Positions 25,812 to 37,990 are shown, counted from the stretch's first letter. The stretch is DNA of 64,000 bases from Pomacea canaliculata (GCF_003073045.1 NC_037592.1:13048007-13112006); one strand, 5' to 3'. The notes: generated from the letters alone by a model not told the origin. Made by a program: numbers and translations.

Positions 25812-27499
25812 TCTATTGGGCACTTTTATTATGTAAGTAAGACGCCCATCGGCGAGTATTTATTTTCTTTCGCATGAAAGAACGCGTGTCAGTGCTAGTG
25901 TTCTAGTCTGTCTGTCCCGATAGTGTGGTGGTTCTAGACATTTCTACAATCACATGACATGAGTACCACTGACCCTACGTCCGAACCCGCTTCATCAGCG
26001 ATGACGTACAACGACCCTCCGCTCGCCGCCTGTGACAAGTCGTTGACGGCCTTCTCCACGTCTTCACCATCATCAAGGTCATACTGCAGGAGGCAAGGCT
26101 GACCGGGTGAGACACCTGCTGACATTTGTGTGTTTACTGTCTGCAGCAACAGGCGATACATCATGAAGCTCGCTGCACGACTCCCCCAACACGTACTGAC
26201 AACGTAGACGGGGTGACCACCAAGCAGCCACTGTATGGCCATCAGCAGCAGCACCACAGTTTTACCTGTACCGGGCGGTCCGGTGACAAAGAGTCTGGGA
26301 GGTGCAGTGTTTAATAGCTCCACTTGTTCCGGGAAGAGTGTGATGACAGCAGTGTAGCACTGTCCTGTCCACCACACGGCCTGACCCAGGGTCTTGACAC
26401 TCACACGTGGAGGACATGTACATGGCACAGTCACTGATGTCGCCGGACCACAGAATCTATAAAAACAAAGCATTTACATCTGTAACTAACAAAGTGTTAT
26501 ACAAATCCACTGAAACATAACTATAAATTGCAAAGCGACCAATTTCAATGCCATAGTATGGCCTGCTAAATGCTATTAACAGCATGAACAGTGAAACGGG
26601 AATGTTATTCTCAGAAAATGAGTTAAATTTGACTTAATTCCAGTAAAGACAATTTAAACTGTTTAGACTGGTCAAACCAAACACCGAATCTCTAAATAAA
26701 ACGCGCTGACATTAAAGCCTTTATTAGTTTTCACTTTGAATGTTATCAATGTTTTGCCATGACATGAGGCAGACGATAGGTGCAGGATCACGATAATGAT
26801 ATGTCTATGACATCTAATTTGTCCTGTAATTTTGATTTTGAGATCACAGACTGCAAACGAGTGAAAGTGACAAGAAAAAAATATTTAACTTATGAGAAAG
26901 TGTAAATAAATTTTTATTGTAAAACATAAGTGTTGTACAGTACATTTACATAAAGCAAGAAACAAGGAAGAATTTTGATTTATTATGACATTATTTTGAT
27001 TTTCATTCTGAGTCGACAGCCGATTATGTCCAATTTTCTATCAATGATTACTGGATGAATCAAGATTGTAACTGTCAGACCAGTTTTAATCTCTCCCTTG
27101 ACGTTTATAATAATAACAACAATTATTTGAAAAGAAGCATAGTGACTATAAAGCAGTGACCTGGCTACCAGACTTTTGTACAACATAATAGTGAGTTGAT
27201 TGTCAGGTCCAGCCCCAGCCACACGTCGCTGCCACCAGTGTCCGAGTTCCCTCAGCACGTGACTACTGACGTCCAGGGGGTCTTGGGGTCAGACAACTGA
27301 TCACAGCACAGACACAGTCTAGCGATGTCGGCGGGATCTGTTGTTCCCAGACACCGGCACAGGTCCTTCCAAAAATATACAAAGAAAGATATGATGTAAA
27401 ATGTAAGCAATCAAATTAAAAATATATGTATATTTAGCGATTTGAAATCGATGAGTGGTTTTAGCATAGCATTAAAAACATTTAAATATTACTAAGGAC

Positions 27500-27522
27500 T
27501 AGGGTTAGGGTTAGGGTTAAGA
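27500..27522. repeat. Short interstitial telomere-type repeat
   Basis: AGGGTTAGGGTTAGGGTTA, just over three units of the metazoan telomere hexamer, in intron 4 of the left KH-NERD gene. It is too short to be functional evidence. Confidence 0.7.
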
Positions 27523-27539
27523 CGAAGGTACGCTTACCC

Positions 27540-27877
27540 TGCATACGCACGTTTCACACAAACACACACACAACACAACACAACGCTAAGAGAGCCCGCA
27601 GATGAAGATGACGATGAAGGGATGTGTTGGTGAATGGAGTCGAAGAGACACAAATTCAGAGGAATGTCACAAAGAGAGGTATTACGAAGAGGGCGGAGAA
27701 ACCCGTTGTGTTTTCCCTCTCTCTCTCGGCTATTTTTAGAACAACTGCTTTTCTCTTATATTTGATGTCACTTTCTGCTTCAAGTGACGTGGAACAAATG
27801 ACGTACACAAGACGTCAGACACGAGACGTCAGACACGAGACACCGTTCATACACGAGACATCATGAGACCTGCCACA
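27540..27877 (-). mobile_element. LTR-like dispersed repeat, copy in intron 4 of left gene
   Basis: On the minus strand it begins TGTGGCAGGTCTCATG, has a TATA-like AAATATAAGAGAAAAGCAG, then ATAGCCGAGAG, and ends in a GTGTGTTTGTG tract. The same sequence in the same gene-relative orientation is at 47819-48135, but there it is in intron 5 of the other gene. A TGTG start and an internal TATA box suggest a solo LTR. I could not find a convincing target duplication. Confidence 0.4.
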
Positions 27878-30049
27878 ACTCACTACAAGAACTTTGGTAT
27901 GATAAAAACAGGAGACAGGTGCTTTTTAACGGGACAGAACGTTCGGTTTGAAACGGCTAAGTTATAATTATCAAACTTCAACAAGGGACCACGTGCCAAG
28001 TTAGGAAGAAAATGAGAAGAATCCTAGGCATTCATTTTTACCCTTCTGTCAATTGCTTTCTTGTTCAGATAAGTTTGCTAACTGTTAAAACTCTATTCAA
28101 CATTTCAAAAAACATAATCAATCATTATAACATCATATCGTCTACTTGTCATATCCGAAAAGGAATCAGTCAGTTGAAGAAAGTTAGGGTGTAAATATGA
28201 ATACGCTTTATGAGTGTATAACGAGGTCACAAAGGTACCTGCGTTAACTGAGTGTCGCCGGAAATGGCCTGTTTGACCTGATGAGCGGTAAGGTTGGGGA
28301 AAGCCATCGTTTTAGTGATGCACAGACCAGGAGAGATGTCAGATACTAGGTGTGATAACATGGCCTCGGCCTTGTCCAGCTGAGAGACTGCGTCTTTCAA
28401 TTTTTTTCTAATGTTGATGTTTATATCGTCAGGTGACATCTTCAGAGTCTGTGTGTTGTCACCAAACGCCTTTACTTGACAGACAACAAAGCCGTAATGT
28501 CGGTGAATAAGAAGCACATCAAAGTCGCCCTGTTTCCATTTCTGAGGGTGAGCAGGAGGAAGGTTGGCAGGTCGGGGGAGCTGGGCAGCCGCAGCGGCAT
28601 AACAAGGTTCCCCCAGGTACTGGCCGAACGAAAGCTGAGTCATTCGAATCATGACTTCTTTGTTCTGTTCACACAGTCTGTCCAGACAATAAATGACACG
28701 CTTCGTAGCTGCATCATCTCTGATATCACTTTCATGCACGCGAGGAGGCTGAGGTACTAACGTATCTGCAGCGGAAGTAGTCTTTGCAGACTGGTTGGAC
28801 TGACCGGCCTCTATAAGAGCTGACTGAAGGACCAGAACTTCCATAGCATGGGTCAGCTGCTTGACCATGGGCACGCGGTTGACGTGGACAGGAGGCAGGA
28901 AGTAGGCGCGAGAGTCGAGATGAGGGAAGGCGGCCTCAACCCACTGTAGCCAGAATGTCTGGGCCTGTCTGATAATGGTATCTGTATCACAGTAATCATT
29001 AGCTTCAAGATTTCTTTTTTTTTTTCTAGACTTTTCTAATAAATAATATGAAACATCATTGACTATTTTCTTTCAGTTGTCACTTGTAAATAATATTAAC
29101 TGGCTTACGATGTTGGTAGACATTGTTACTTTAGCTTCTGATGTTTGAACTCATAGACATTCTTATTCATTTAATATCGGATGATACTTTGTGTAACATA
29201 TGTTTATGGTGAGTGTTTGGTGACTTTGTTGCCCAAGTTGTAACGGCGCTTTTTAACTAATTGTCATTGCTTGAATTATTTTGTTACATATTTTTAAAAG
29301 ATGCATCTGGTTTTAATGGAACAAACCACTCTTTATAAGCTAACCTCTGGATTGATGAGGCTGACTGCTTCTTGGATTTGAGATTGAACACCACGTATGA
29401 TGAGTATCTTCATTCCTGGCACAAGTGATTGGTTCTGGTAAAAGTCTACCTCAGCGCCTGACCTCTCTTTCACCTCTTCAAGTGGACGAGTGTTCTCTAT
29501 AATAAAATAATAATGAATGTTTATATATCCTGACACTATTTTTCTATGTCCATTTATTGTTTGTAAAGATACTATTAATTATCACGAGAAAATGTGAAAA
29601 AAATAGCGCAAATGATTATATTATTCTACAAAAGGATTTTAAATCTCTCAGAAAAAAGCAGAGATTCATCGCCACCTTTCTTCTCATATTCATCGTACTT
29701 ATCCTCGAAGTTATCGTCATTATCTTTTCTTTGTCAGCCTTCAAAATATTTCAAGTGCATTGATGTATTCATCTAAATTTAACCATTCGTGTGCCTGCTT
29801 TTCAACCTACTTTAGTTCTCCGCAAATAATAACTAAAACTAAAAAATTAGGCCACCTGTATCTTTAAGTTCTTCAGCCTGTTCATCCGTCACGGCGTGTA
29901 GGTAAACTTTGACCCGGCCACCGCCAACGCAGCTTTCTCTTCCTTTACGGCGTTGCCCCTAAAATATTTATTACAGTTAGAAATAAAAGTTTTAAGACTG
30001 AAGATCCTATATGTATAAATCAGGTGATAAGACGTATGACGTGAAATGA

Positions 30050-30290
30050 GACATTGATATTTTACCAAGCACACATATTGCAAAATAAGAAAAGGAGGAG
30101 GAAGGAAGTAAAAAAAAAAAAAAATGAAGAAAACACGAAAGTAAGAAAAGAAGAAGGGATTAAAAAAGAAGAAAGAATAGAAAAAAGAAGACAAGAAAAA
30201 AAGGAAAAAGGGGAAAAGAAAAAGGACATCGAAAGAAGAAAATAAGAAAGAAAAAATAAAGCAAGCAAGAAAGAAGTTTCATTATTTATT
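30050..30290. repeat. Purine-rich low-complexity tract
   Basis: About 240 bp, almost only A and G on the plus strand (AAGAAGAAAG-type). Open frames here on both strands are compositional. Confidence 0.8.
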
Positions 30291-30590
30291 TACATGCAAA
30301 ATCGATTTAAAGTACCTATTAATTGTTGACTTAAAGAATGGGCTAAAACTCTTTTGTCACCTCATTTAAACTACCTCCCCTACAATCAGTCAAAGTTCAT
30401 GGTTCATGACGTAGTCTGTCCTCCTTCGTGTCTTACCGGTTGCGGAACAGACGGTGGATGACCAGACATGGTTGACAGTAGTCTTCCCTGAACAAGATGA
30501 AGACTTGCCGACTGCTTTCTCACTCTGTGTTGTTTGTGTTTCAGATGGAAGCGAAAAAAAAATTTTATTTACACACAGTAATTGTTTATA

Positions 30591-31000
30591 AAGTAAATGT
30601 ATGCTGTAGGGAATCTTTAGGGAATCTTTAGGGAATTGTAAGGTAGAAGGGCCTGACGAGTTTATTTGGGAATTCTTTAAAAACTCCTCAGTCTTACCGA
30701 TTCCATTTCGTCATAAAGGACTTAATAAAAATATTTTACACAGGCAGTTACCCAAGGTCATTGTCTGAAGGTTTAATTCATTGAGTCTATCATGACATCC
30801 CTGACAACTACAAAGGAATCTCTTAATAAAATGTCTGCAATTAAATTTACAGCTATATACTAAACCAAAGATTAAATAAATAAACGAAAATGATAAGTCC
30901 AAGCAAGGTTCCACAACACTTATTGTACACTTGATCAAATGTTTACATTATTTTCAGTAGCTCAGAAACAGTTTGTTATTTACAAGACAATATATTATAC
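30591..31000. other. Spacer edge next to the left gene's 5' end, no gene seen
   Basis: Includes an imperfect repeat of GGGAATCTTTA at 30608-30632. Nothing coding is supported. The promoter of the minus-strand gene should lie between 30470 and about 30600, where the two arms still align. Confidence 0.4.
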
Positions 31001-31019
31001 AATTATTGAAAACAGGGTT

Positions 31020-31880
31020 TGATTCAGTCATTATGAAAGGGGTGTATGATATTGTAAAAGCTAAGGTAAGGGTTAGAAAGAATGTAACTGAGTCATTTCT
31101 GTGCTCAAGATGATTCAAACAAGGTGATTTGTCTGGTGAGTTTGTAGCCTTCTTCTGTTTTTCACTATTTATCAATGAGTTGACCAATGACATTAATGAT
31201 TGTTAGAAAAATGGTGTTCATCTCCACCCTGATATTATTAAACTTTTTCTCTAACTTTTTACCGATGATGAAGCATTAATCTCTGATACTGTCATTGGTC
31301 TTCAGAATCGACTAAATATCTGAAAAATGCATGAGATAATTTTGTTTTAGTACTTCACTTACATAAATATAATATTGTACTTTGGACTGGAGAGTTTTTA
31401 TCTGCTCATGAGAAATGATTGTATAACGACCTGATGTTATCTGTTGTTAATAAGTACAAATACTTTGGTGCACAAATATCTATTGACTTGTCTGACCTTC
31501 ACTTACACTTTAAATGACATTGGCAAGTAAAGCAAAAAAAGGAGACTTGGTGCATTAGGAAGCTTCTTGGGACCATCAGTAAACACTCCCCAGTTGTATT
31601 TTTAAAATTGTTTGATGGGCAAATGTAACCCATGATGACACGGTGCTGGGGTATAAGGCACTATAGCTAATTTGAATCCTATTAAAACAGTTCATCTTAC
31701 TTGCTTTAAAGCGATTTCTACGAGTCAGAATACAAAGATTAGTTTATGGTGGGTCCAAAATAACTCTTATGCATCAATATATCTGTAATGTATCTGTTTA
31801 TGTATTAACTTCTCATGCTTTGCAGCTGTTTATGACCTAATAGTTTTTGAACATATTTATAAACCATTCATTATTTCAAC
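31020..31880 (+). mobile_element. Decayed LINE reverse-transcriptase 3' half
   Basis: With stops and shifts, the plus strand keeps conserved RT blocks in order: FSLFINELTNDIND, FTDDEALISDTVIGLQNRLNI (the degraded F-A-D-D motif), KYL-type thumb sequence, SFTYTLNDI, and a C-terminal tail resembling VHLTCFKAISTSQNT. This matches non-LTR retrotransposon RTs common in molluscs and fish. The remnant has many in-frame stops. Confidence 0.7.
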
Positions 31881-31895
31881 TGGCCGAAGACCTAC

Positions 31896-32186
31896 CCAAT
31901 AACGTTTGTTTTCTTAGTGCAACATCTGTACAACACATGTGTACATGTATCTCTAGTGTGGGACTAAATTTTGGAACCTTATTAGCAAAGTAAGGAAATG
32001 TAGATGCTAATTTACCTTGATTACTGACACGTAGTCTACCACAATGACGAAACAAACACCGATGCTGCTCATGAATACTTTTGAAATATAGACATTTTAG
32101 CATAAGACAGCTGTAAGAGTTACCAGGAACAGTACTTGCTACTACCACACAAGCCTCGAATAAAACAGATTCTTCTTCTACTCTGG
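31896..32186 (-). CDS. Candidate internal exon of unknown gene
   Basis: On the minus strand a 291-nt open segment lies between an acceptor (TTTTATTATAG/CCAGAG) and a donor (ATTGG/GTAGGT). It has no stop in one frame and encodes about 96 residues (including KCLYFKSIHEQHRCLFRHCG). I do not recognise the protein. It lies upstream of the left KH-NERD gene on the same strand, so it could be an upstream exon, part of another gene, or an old transposon piece. Confidence 0.25.
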
Positions 32187-32189
32187 CTA

Positions 32190-32570
32190 TAATAAAATAT
32201 GTGCTTGCACGTCAGGACATTTTATTTAAAAGTGATCCTACGACGACAAGGTTACTTTTGCAAAGCTAAAATAGTCTGTTATTTCTTAGCTGCACTAATG
32301 GTAGATACATCAGACGATTCCAGACAGTTGTAGATACTGTGTCAGTGTTGGACAAAGCGTCACTGTTATAGAGTCAATGTCGAACTTAATGTCTGTGTCA
32401 AACAATGTCATCTTCATTGTGTGTTTTATACGATCGGGGAAATAAATGTACGATAATATATCGCATTTGAACTGCTTCGTGCATTTTTAGGTTATACCAA
32501 AGTACACATACTCAAACTAGCCATGTGATGTAACTGGTAGTACTCCCACCCAAAACAAAACCCAACCAAG
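32190..32570. other. Spacer, no gene seen
   Basis: Contains an AATAAA signal at about 32439 and no supported coding sequence. Confidence 0.4.
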
Positions 32571-32591
32571 CAAATAACAAACCAAGCAACC

Positions 32592-32690
32592 AAGCAAGCA
32601 AGCAAGCAACCGACCGACCGACCGACCGACCGACCAACCAACCAACCAACCAACCAACCAACCAACCAACCAACCAACCAACCAACCGCA
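32592..32690. repeat. Compound tetranucleotide microsatellite
   Basis: Successive tracts of (CAAG)n, (CGAC)n and (CAAC)n with the same 4-bp period, changing by single bases. The long GWLV-type frames on the minus strand are by-products of the 4-bp repeat. Confidence 0.95.
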
Positions 32691-32848
32691 GGAGAGACAC
32701 AAGTGGTACTAGCCCGAAAGTACATGCACTGTTTGTACACAGGAACGTTCCATTAAATAGTTTGAGCTAAACAACTAAATAAACCTAGAGAAAAGGGGAA
32801 GTCAAGCAGTATAGACAAAACACATGTAGCGACTGTAAAAAATGTGTG

Positions 32849-32849
<1 letters not shown>

Positions 32850-32901
<52 letters not shown>

Positions 32902-32937
32902 CCATCACCATCATCGTCGTTGTCGTCGTCTTCGTCG
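32850..32937. repeat. (ATC)n microsatellite
   Basis: About 16 ATC units followed by an interrupted ATC/GTC tract. Confidence 0.95.
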
Positions 32938-33286
32938 CCTACCTGTGGGCTTTGCTGTCATTATTGGTCGTTGGGTATACCAGGCAATTACAAAATAACT
33001 GGTTTTAATTGTATTGTTTTGTACTTTATCAAGTACTCGTACCGACTGTTACCACATATTGTAATGTGTCGCATGACATTTTATATTCACTCAGACAAGC
33101 GTTTAATGACGTCAGGTAGACACATAGCCATCTGCAAAGTAGTGGTTATGATAATATCTTCTGAGATAAAAGCGAATACGTTAAGTGATGTCAGAAATAT
33201 ACATGTTACATACTCGTTAATATTGTCTGTGACCTCCTCACCTGTTGTGAAGCAGGAGTGTTGGTCGAACGTAACTGTTATAGATT

Positions 33287-33430
33287 TTTCATCACCAGAC
33301 CACACATCCATGGTAGAGGACTCTCATCAACAGATAAGACATCGCTGGTAGACCCCTATAATCAGCAGACCAGGCATCGATTGTAGACGACTCGCATTAT
33401 CAGACTACCCCATCGCCTCAGCTCCCCTCG
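33287..33430. repeat. Diverged minisatellite, about 36-bp unit, four copies
   Basis: Repeated pattern ATCA-CAGA-(C/T)-CATCGxTxGTAGACxCx, recurring at about 36-bp intervals. Confidence 0.6.
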
Positions 33431-33449
33431 AGACTATAAACCTGTCATT

Positions 33450-35638
33450 TAGATAAATACTGCTCACTACCTCAAATGGGTTCTGTAAGAAGCAAATAAG
33501 ATTTTAATTGCCTATTATGGAAGTGTAAGTATGCTTTAAATTACACAATGTACTTGTCTTACAAGCATGTTCTGTTTATTATTACCTAATTTTTGGATGT
33601 ATTTTTTTAAATACAGTTGTAGCTTAAGTTAAAGTGATACATGATATTGGAGAAAAAATTAAAATTGGGAGCTCTTTTTTGTTCAAAGGGTGTTGTAGTT
33701 TCTTATGTTTAAATTCATTCCTGTCAGGAAGACATTCTAATTTGATAGAGTAAAACAAATATGCGTAGTATCTGAAATATATATATATGACGAAGGTCTT
33801 TACCTAAATGAATTACATAATATAATTAATGCAATAATTAGCATCATTATAATAAACAGGAGTGTGTGTACTAAAGAAAAAACTACAAAAAAGAGAACAA
33901 ATGAGAGAAATCAAACCATACCTGCTCTAGGCATGACTACACAGTGAGATATCACACTGTGCAAAGAGCAATAGAAGGCAGCGGAGGAATACAAGATCAC
34001 GTGAGGGATACGAGATTACAAAAATAATCACGAAGCAAAAAGTCACGTAAGCACATTAGATTGACTGCTATTTGTGTGCATGATAACGAAATATCTGTAT
34101 GCTTGTCTGTATATCTGGTTGCATGATATGTGTGTGTGTGTTGGCATGTGCGTGAAAAAAAAAAAACAAAACCCGAAATTCAGCGGACAGCGCTGACCAC
34201 CGTGACATCAAATGTATATTGAAACATTTTGAACAAAGATAAACAAATGAAGTCCAGATCCTGTTTCTTGCAGAAAAGGATGCTATATAAATAGTAGCTG
34301 ATTGCACATTAATTTTTTTCTGTCTCTCAGCAACTCTCTGTTTCTCTATCTCTATGTGTGTTTGTATGTCTGTATGTATGTTTTCGTGTCCTTTAAAGCA
34401 AATTGAACTGTTCGTAGTTACTGTTTTTTTCCCTTTTGTGATCCAGTACCAGGGACTTGAAAAGAAGTGAGTATGCTTATATTTTGCACTGATTGGACTA
34501 ATAAGGCGCAAAGCCATCTGTCATCTTCTTCCTCTTAATTGCTATTGTTATCATTTTATAATGATGATTAGATAAACACATGTGATGCATATGAAAGTCT
34601 TTTCTCACAAAGTACTGTTACAATGCACATGCTTACATGTGATCTCTGTGTTTACTGTTGGCACAAAATACTCTTCTTATGTACACAACAAGCAGAGGGT
34701 TATGTACACTTCTCCCATACATTATCATTATAATATAATGTGTTCACATAACTGATGGTTATTACATTATTACAATAAGTTACTGTTTTATTAAAATATA
34801 AATGTACGCACACAGCAGACTCTTGGCGGAGCTATTGTAAGATATTATTGAAAATAACAGTCCATACAGAACAGAATATTATCAGTTGCGTGTCAAAGTC
34901 CTTGCGTACGTTTACATGTACTTTAGTATTCAAGGACTGTGTCCCGAGTCTAGTCTCCTTGTAATTCAATCTCTGGTTTTCATATCTGAAAGTATACACA
35001 ACAGCTGCATTTTTTTAATTAAAATTTCTGAAAAAGATGTCCAACAAAACCTTTGAATGACATCATGAACTACTCCAGAGTACAACATTAATCATAACTA
35101 TCTACAATATTTTCATAAAGCAAATTGTCCTGTTTATATTGCCACAAGATGCACTACAGACCTTGAAATGTTATCTTTATTTTCTCAGTAAATGCCTATG
35201 GTTTGCCTCCTGTTTGTTAACCTTTCTCTTTATTCAGATAAGAATCTGATTACACCGAGCGTGACTAAGCTTGCACTGTTGCGCACTTTAGTTTACAACA
35301 CTCTCAGTTTAACGGATGGGTTTTGGAGGCTGAAAGTTCCAGGTCAGGGTTATATCGCCTATATCTACTGATATCGGAAAAAACTCAAACCGTTAGGGTT
35401 GGTCCTTATACCACTTACACTTTATACTGTTTTCACGATATTCTTAATTTCAGTCACTACGTAGCCATCAGAGACTGACGTGCTGGTTACATTATAAATA
35501 TTTATTGAACAATATCTGAAACCATAGACACCTCCACTAGGAAACAGACGTTAAAGACAAATCGGCTTTGTCTCCTGGCGACGAGCGATCATATCCTCTT
35601 CCTCTAACCCTCTTGTTAGCAATGTTCTTCTTCTAAGG
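33450..35638. other. Spacer, no recognisable gene
   Basis: The longest open frame (34068-34517, -) runs over CA- and CTCT-rich sequence and has no recognisable product. A short (AT)n run is at 33777-33788. Confidence 0.4.
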
Positions 35639-36100
35639 CAGGGATGCCCAACCTACGGCCCGCGGTCCATATCCGGCCCGCGACGCGGTGCCATCCGGCC
35701 CCGAAACGTCTGCCCACAGTGCAGGAAATCGGCATGTTAGTAATAATAAAAATTTTTTAAAAAAACGGTAAAAAAAACGAAAAGAGGGAAGAAGACGTAT
35801 TTATCCCCACGTAGGGGCGTTTCCCAATCTTTTTTTTCGATGGACGAACATTTCGATTCAGTTCTCCGACTTGGTGTCTCTACGATGTAGCCGGACATTC
35901 AGAAGTTGGTTTCGGGAAAACAACTTCAAATATCCCACTAATTACTACATAATTAATGGTAAGTACAACTTGTTTCTGATAAAAAAAATGGTATCTGCTC
36001 TATTTTTTTTTCTTTTTTGTATTTTTGCGGTGAAGTGGCCCGCGACACGGCTGTCCGAAATGGATATGGCCCGCAGTCCGAAAAAGGTTGGGCATCACTG
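35639..36100 (+). mobile_element. hAT element remnant with transposase C-terminus
   Basis: The 462-bp element has ends CAGGGATGCCCAACCTACGG and, in reverse complement, CAGTGATGCCCAACCTTTTT. The flanks TTCTAAGG (35631-35638) and GTCTAAGG (36101-36108) are an 8-bp target duplication with one mismatch. Inside, around 35838-35937, are about 30 codons beginning MDEHFDSVLRLGVST and ending KQLQISH before a stop, with one internal stop. They look like the tail of a hAT transposase. Confidence 0.8.
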
Positions 36101-36378
36101 GTCTAAGGTAAGTGGCTAGCCGTTCACAAGGTCCATATAATGATATATTCAAGCTGTCCTGTCTAGTTTATGCAGTGTTATTTATTCTACTAACAAGACT
36201 TGATTGCTAAAATTATTCTTCCGTTGTTTAACTTTGCAAACATCCTATTTTCCAGAGTGTCTGCGTTATTAATCTGCAGAATACTAGTGTCAAATTAAAA
36301 AAAATAAAGTCGCTTATCTTGAAGTTTCTTCTCTTGTCATTTAGAAATAGTATGTTGCCGGGGCAGCTACTTGTCCCT

Positions 36379-36433
<55 letters not shown>
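36379..36433. repeat. (TTG)n microsatellite
   Basis: About 18 TTG units. Confidence 0.95.
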
Positions 36434-36435
<2 letters not shown>

Positions 36436-37440
36436 TGTTAAGGAGGGGATCACATGATAGACTAGCAGCTGACAAACCCCCCACTCTTGTCTATTGTGAA
36501 CGATAGTCAACAGGTCCTGTACAGGACCACCAGTCCAGTCTTTGACCTTCGTTAGTCATTTGTTTTCTTTTGCCCACCGCGGCGACAACCACCCTCTGTC
36601 CCGTGCATAATAAACGTGCTGTCGTCATAGAGACCTGCCAACCCTCTTATCTGGATGTCAAAGGTCAGAAGGAGTTGACAAATAAACTTCCTCTTTCTCG
36701 TCCTGCAGATATTGTGGTCTGTGGTTAAGGTGACTGTGACAGGCGGGGCTATCAGAGAAATGGCTGCATAGTTATTTTACTTTTCCCTGTCATGTCTGAA
36801 AAACGCTGGCAACTTGTAGCAGAGACAACTAGCTGATCCCCAGAAGTATTTACAGAGAGCCGGTTAACTAAGCTACTAGATATACCTCAAGAGGATTCCA
36901 ATTTACTAGCCGTACCTTCAAATAACAACCCACATAAAACACTTACACCACTACGTTAACAACTTTTACTTGTGACCTTCGCAGTATTTTAGACAATTTT
37001 ACTAGCTTACTGACCTCGTCCAGCATTTACCATCTTTCTTGCCGTCAACCAGCAAGCTGAGTGGTGCAACAAGTAGACTGGCTTATCACGTGATCACTAA
37101 GTATATTGGTATGACATTTGGATAATGTCAAAATTACTAGTAACTTTCTTTGGAAAAAATTAATAATATATAAGAAAATTTAGTATTGAATGTGCTATAG
37201 CTGGCTAGTTTTGGTGTCTTTGGTGTGCACGATTGCCGGTCATGCCGTTGTTTTAAATATCAGTTCCTTCTATTTGCTTGAGAAACGCCTCAGTGACTGA
37301 ACGAGTCATACTATTTACAGAAAACATTGGCTGCTCTTGCCTACTCTGACTATAGCTACAGATGACAGCAAACTAACAGGATTTTCAATAGTGATGTCTC
37401 CTATACTACAGACAGAAGACTGAATATTTTTGTTGCGCCG
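36434..37440. other. Spacer, no recognisable gene
   Basis: Contains the perfect palindrome GGTCCTGTACAGGACC near 36512. No coding sequence is supported. Confidence 0.4.
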
Positions 37441-37449
37441 CTGACAATA

Positions 37450-37990
37450 GTTATTAAGAGTTTAACTTCAAGAAAACAAAAGAAATGATTCCAGGAAAGA
37501 GAAGACTGATTTTGATGAAGTACTTATTAAAAGGAAAGGTGGTAAATGTGTACAATTACAAATATTTAGGTACAACTATCGACTATGAACTCACCTGGAA
37601 AGATCATATTGATAGCCTTTTCAAGAAAATGTATAGTCGCCTTAAAGCTGAGATTTTGCAACGTGCGCCGTGAACTCCTTTTCTACACCAATTCTAGAAC
37701 AACTATTTTACGCTTCAGTAATATGCAGCACCTTGACTTCGGCCTAGTGTGTTGGGATGGAGCATAGCCAAACATGAGTGGTGATTGGAAAGGTGAAGAA
37801 TAAAGTATCCATGATATATCACAAGCTTTTGTACCACAAACTGAGTACAAATTTGGCTGACAACTCTCATCCACTGCGACAGGAATTGAACAACAGATGC
37901 ATACACAGAAGTGTTGGAGTTCCCAGAGCAGGAACCTCGCGATATCTACACTATTTTATTCCGGAGGTAATCCACGTATTATCATGGTTA
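37450..37990 (+). mobile_element. Decayed LINE reverse-transcriptase fragment
   Basis: The plus-strand frame 37485-37673 contains VNVYNYKYLGTTIDYELTWK and KDHIDSLFKKMYSRL, the KYLG..id..LtW block found after the catalytic core of many non-LTR RTs. The frame then breaks, and FGLVCWDGA near 37737 matches the fGl.cW.g block that follows. It is a dead 5'-truncated copy. Confidence 0.75.

Larger units (their letters stand above)
23652..30469 (-). pseudogene. KH-NERD-SF1 helicase-like gene, left copy, frame-disrupted
   Basis: Eight coding exons by comparison with the right copy: 30437-30469, 29856-29958, 29345-29496, 28239-28981, 27161-27365, 25979-26456, 24213-24553 and 23652-23983. All have GT-AG borders. 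Exon 1 encodes MSGHPPSVPQP. The domains are a KH-like fold (exons 2-3), NERD (exon 4) and an SF1-type ATPase with GPPGTGKT (exon 6) and MSRCTAQLVIV (exon 8). Relative to the right copy it has lost one base near the start of exon 4, one base in exon 5 (which brings in a stop) and two bases at the end of exon 7. It stops three codons early. The NERD motif reads CQVK where the right copy has CEIK, so the presumed catalytic Glu is Gln. Either this is a pseudogene or some breaks are assembly error. The Gln is a substitution and so probably real. Confidence 0.75.
20265..30590. repeat. Left arm of large inverted repeat
   Basis: Pairs with 44200-56460 in opposite orientation. It begins about 60 bp after the stop codon of the A2 NAT16-like gene and runs through the whole KH-NERD-helicase gene to just upstream of its first exon. 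The outer part (3' flank, exons 6-8) is nearly identical between arms. The inner part (exons 1-3) is much more diverged. Confidence 0.9.

Noticed and set aside
27500..27522. TTAGGG repeats as a sign of a telomere or fusion point
   Set aside because: Only about three units inside an intron; too short to mean more than chance or a minor repair insertion.
29889..30268. Phe-rich minus-strand frames and Lys/Glu-rich plus-strand frame
   Set aside because: Compositional result of the A/G-rich tract; part of the minus-strand frame overlaps exon 2 of the helicase gene in the wrong frame.
32492..32740. Overlapping minus-strand frames repeating GWLV
   Set aside because: A 4-bp repeat is open in all three frames, giving a 12-bp amino-acid periodicity without a gene.
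34068..34517. 149-codon minus-strand frame in the spacer
   Set aside because: Runs through simple CA/CTCT-rich sequence; no recognised domain or splice context.
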